Source: Pseudomonadota bacterium (lineage in GTDB: Bacteria > SAR324 > XYD2-FULL-50-16 > JAHJRI01). From it: a DNA stretch of 8,633 nucleotides. Under the pieces are notes generated by a model. The model was not told the origin of the DNA, did no database searches, and saw only the letters and a program-made list of their open reading frames with translations. The stretch covers positions 1 through 8,633 of the forward strand of contig JAKSDL010000593.1 of the NCBI GenBank assembly GCA_022360105.1, read 5' to 3'. A program made the position numbers and the translations under genes. This document shows positions 6,800 to 8,633 of this stretch, piece by piece (position 1 is the first letter of the stretch; each line of letters begins with the position of its first letter).

Positions 6800-8368
6800 T
6801 TATTTTTCCAGTTTTTTTCGAATATTTTTTAGTATTTTTTCTGGTAAAGGGAATTGCAGCGCTACTTCCAGTGGGTGATTTGAGTGGGTAAGTTTCCCCT
6901 GTAAATCTTTGGCAGAAATCGGCTCTACCTCATAAGGAATGTTTTCCAGGAGAGATTGAAGATCATCTGTAGTAGACATTTTTTCGATGTCTTTCATTTT
7001 ATAAAGCGTTATGTTTGTGAGCTCCAGGATCTCAGGATAGTGGGATGTACATAAAAATATCGAGTTGGAGTCACTCAAACCATTCAAGAATGCTTTTGTT
7101 AATTTAACTCCATTGGTTGGATCGGTAGAGTGAAACAATTCATCGATCAAATAGACGGATGAATTGTTTGATAACTCACAAAATAACCTTAATTCATCCC
7201 CAAAACCTGATAAACCGGTAATCAGCCGCCCTGAACTCCTCAGCTGAAGCTTTGTCTGTTCCGGAAAACCCAGTTCCAATGACTTTGCAGGTACGGGCAA
7301 GCCAAATTTGGCCAAAACCAAGTGAAAATACAACGTTTTCAAGGCAGTGGTTTTGCCTGTCATATTAGCCCCAAACAACACATTCACACCTTTTTTCAGG
7401 TGAATATCAAGGGGATTGTATCGTTCTGCTTCCTTTTGTTGTAATTCGGGCAGGATGCCTTTTTTCAGTGTTACGATTATGGAAGATGATAGCTTTGGCA
7501 GCTGCAAATGATGTATCTTGGCCGTTCTTAGTAAGGTATAATCGAGAACTCGTTGCTTTCGCTGTTTGTAGTATTCATTAAATGAATCAAACCAGTCTGA
7601 TAAGGATTCGTTTACTTGGTTTAAGGTTGAAGTCAGACCTATTTTTAACTGTTGAGACAGTTCTTCCTTTTTTTCCTGAAGTAAAACAACAGATTCTTGT
7701 GGATTGATTTCCAGTTGAATGGCGTCTCCCTGCTCATTTAAGTTTAGATCGCTTGAAGATTTTATTTTCCCCAACCTCTTATCTGATTTGCTGATCTTCT
7801 TGGGAAACGGGTAAACTATCTTTATCCCGGTTTCCTGGAAAATTTTGTTTTCCAGATTTTGCAGTTCGTTGCTGAGTGTTTGGTTGATATCCAGGATTGC
7901 ATGATGCAACTTTTCTTCATCAGCATTCAACTTAAAGCTGCTATAATCTTCAGCGAGATGTTTAAGCAGTATTTTCCGAATTTTACTACAAATACCTTTT
8001 TGGGAATCTAGCGGAATTTGTTCCTCCCGGGAGGCTAACTTTTGGTCTTCGGTGATGAATCTGCCCAAATCAAACAAGTGATACCCCTCAAGCTGTTTGT
8101 CTTTGAAAAAAGGCAGCAGATAATCTACTGCGGGGAGTTGCTTGCACTGATCAAATAGAAAATCCAAATTCAGGCGGAGTCTGGAGATTTGCTCTTTCAG
8201 GTTAGACAATCGACCATAGTGTAGCTCGGCATCGCTTTTACCCAGTGGTTGGAGAATCACATGAGGGATTATTTTCAGATCGGTTTTGAATAGATCTAAA
8301 AAACCCTCAAAATCCAATTCTTTGAAAAGGTGCTTCGGAATGAACTCTTTTTTAAATTCCAATTTCAT
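6800..8368 (-). CDS. kamC: MutS-like ATPase of the lysine aminomutase operon (presumed reactivase)
   Basis: A protein of about 522 residues whose C-terminal third is a MutS/ABC-type ATPase: Walker A GANMTGKTT (333-341, Lys339), a signature-like SGFGDEL (387-393), Walker B VYLIDEL (405-411, Asp409/Glu410), and a Ser-His switch in CTSHYPE (440-446). The N-terminal two thirds are helical and charged, like the MutS core and lever, with a likely coiled coil near 230-275. The mismatch-recognition domain of true MutS is absent and the protein is far shorter, so DNA repair is unlikely. MutS-like proteins in this position of kam operons are named KamC and regarded as an ATPase that restores inactivated aminomutase. 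That role comes from family annotation and context, not from these residues. The frame also has ATGs at 8392 and 8377; 8368 is preferred for its upstream GAG and smaller overlap (17 bases) with the previous gene. Confidence 0.85.
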   Translation of the reverse strand: MKLEFKKEFIPKHLFKELDFEGFLDLFKTDLKIIPHVILQPLGKSDAELHYGRLSNLKEQISRLRLNLDFLFDQCKQLPAVDYLLPFFKDKQLEGYHLFDLGRFITEDQKLASREEQIPLDSQKGICSKIRKILLKHLAEDYSSFKLNADEEKLHHAILDINQTLSNELQNLENKIFQETGIKIVYPFPKKISKSDKRLGKIKSSSDLNLNEQGDAIQLEINPQESVVLLQEKKEELSQQLKIGLTSTLNQVNESLSDWFDSFNEYYKQRKQRVLDYTLLRTAKIHHLQLPKLSSSIIVTLKKGILPELQQKEAERYNPLDIHLKKGVNVLFGANMTGKTTALKTLYFHLVLAKFGLPVPAKSLELGFPEQTKLQLRSSGRLITGLSGFGDELRLFCELSNNSSVYLIDELFHSTDPTNGVKLTKAFLNGLSDSNSIFLCTSHYPEILELTNITLYKMKDIEKMSTTDDLQSLLENIPYEVEPISAKDLQGKLTHSNHPLEVALQFPLPEKILKNIRKKLEK

Positions 8369-8633
8369 GGGATTCATCTCGAAACAAGTCATAAACAGGA
8401 ATGTTGACAGGGAAGTTAAATGACTGATGATTAGCCTCCTGCCTGATGAAAAGACAATCCAGGGGCACCGAATGAAAAACGAACAAACCTGGTTTAAATG
8501 TTTTACCGGGAGCTTTTTGTACTGAAATGTTTTGATAGCACGTGTAATTATCCAATACTACCTGCATCCTGCTAAATGGTGCCAGAAAGTGATAGAGCCT
8601 GCCGGCAAGCGATCCGTCAAGGTACAAAACGCA
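8352..8633 (-). CDS. kamB: C-terminal part of a lysine-operon gene, probably kamB
   Basis: The minus-strand frame is open from the window edge (codon TGC at 8633-8631) to a TAA at 8354-8352, giving the last 93 residues of a protein whose start lies outside. The visible sequence (for example VLYLDGSLAGRLYHFLAPF near the beginning and PVYDLFRDESHEIGI at the end) shows no nucleotide-binding or metal motif and no membrane segment. Its end overlaps the start of the MutS-like gene, so the two are translated together. In lysine-fermentation clusters the gene next to kamC is often kamB, described as the partner subunit of the presumed aminomutase reactivase. I name it on position only, since the fragment was not recognised by itself. 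An internal TTG at 8627 is not needed as a start. Confidence 0.55.
   Translation of the reverse strand, partial: CVLYLDGSLAGRLYHFLAPFSRMQVVLDNYTCYQNISVQKAPGKTFKPGLFVFHSVPLDCLFIRQEANHQSFNFPVNIPVYDLFRDESHEIGI

Noticed and set aside
6800..8368. Annotation as DNA mismatch repair MutS or MutS2
   Set aside because: The mismatch-recognition domain and the Smr endonuclease domain are both absent, and the operon context is amino-acid fermentation.
1..8633. CRISPR arrays, tRNA or rRNA genes, insertion sequences, phage or defence genes
   Set aside because: No repeated spacer pattern, cloverleaf, transposase or terminal inverted repeat was seen; nearly all bases belong to the listed protein genes.

Overview
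All recognisable genes in this window lie on the minus strand and read from high to low coordinates. Base composition is moderately AT-rich, starts are ATG, and genes are tightly packed. I could not name the organism. The lysine-fermentation genes suggest a bacterium that lives at least partly by amino-acid fermentation. No rRNA, tRNA, insertion sequence, CRISPR array or phage gene was seen.

Right part (about 8633 down to 4030): the distal half of a lysine-fermentation operon. In transcription order it holds the C-terminal end of a gene cut by the window edge (by position probably kamB), a MutS-like ATPase without mismatch-binding parts (kamC type, presumed aminomutase reactivase), both subunits of the B12- and PLP-dependent lysine 5,6-aminomutase (kamD, kamE), and 3-aminobutyryl-CoA ammonia lyase (kal). 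Genes overlap or sit 1, 28 and 3 bases apart, and the run ends in a strong minus-strand intrinsic terminator just after kal. KamDE moves the terminal amino group of beta-lysine to carbon 5. Dehydrogenase (Kdd) and cleavage (Kce) steps, which must be encoded elsewhere, lead to 3-aminobutyryl-CoA, and Kal converts this to crotonyl-CoA plus ammonia.

Middle (about 4030 down to 1948): a two-gene pseudouridine catabolism operon. psuK encodes a PfkB-family kinase with an extra N-terminal helix-turn-helix domain, and its stop overlaps the start of psuG (pseudouridine-5'-phosphate glycosidase). Together they turn pseudouridine into uracil and ribose 5-phosphate. Upstream of psuK lie a 9+9 bp perfect inverted repeat, a candidate operator for the kinase's own DNA-binding domain, and a run of ten C directly before the start codon where a ribosome binding site would be expected.

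Left part (1846 down to 1): one long open frame, at least 615 codons with its C-terminal end outside the window. It encodes a largely helical, charged, soluble-looking protein that I do not recognise. It is the main uncharacterised gene here.
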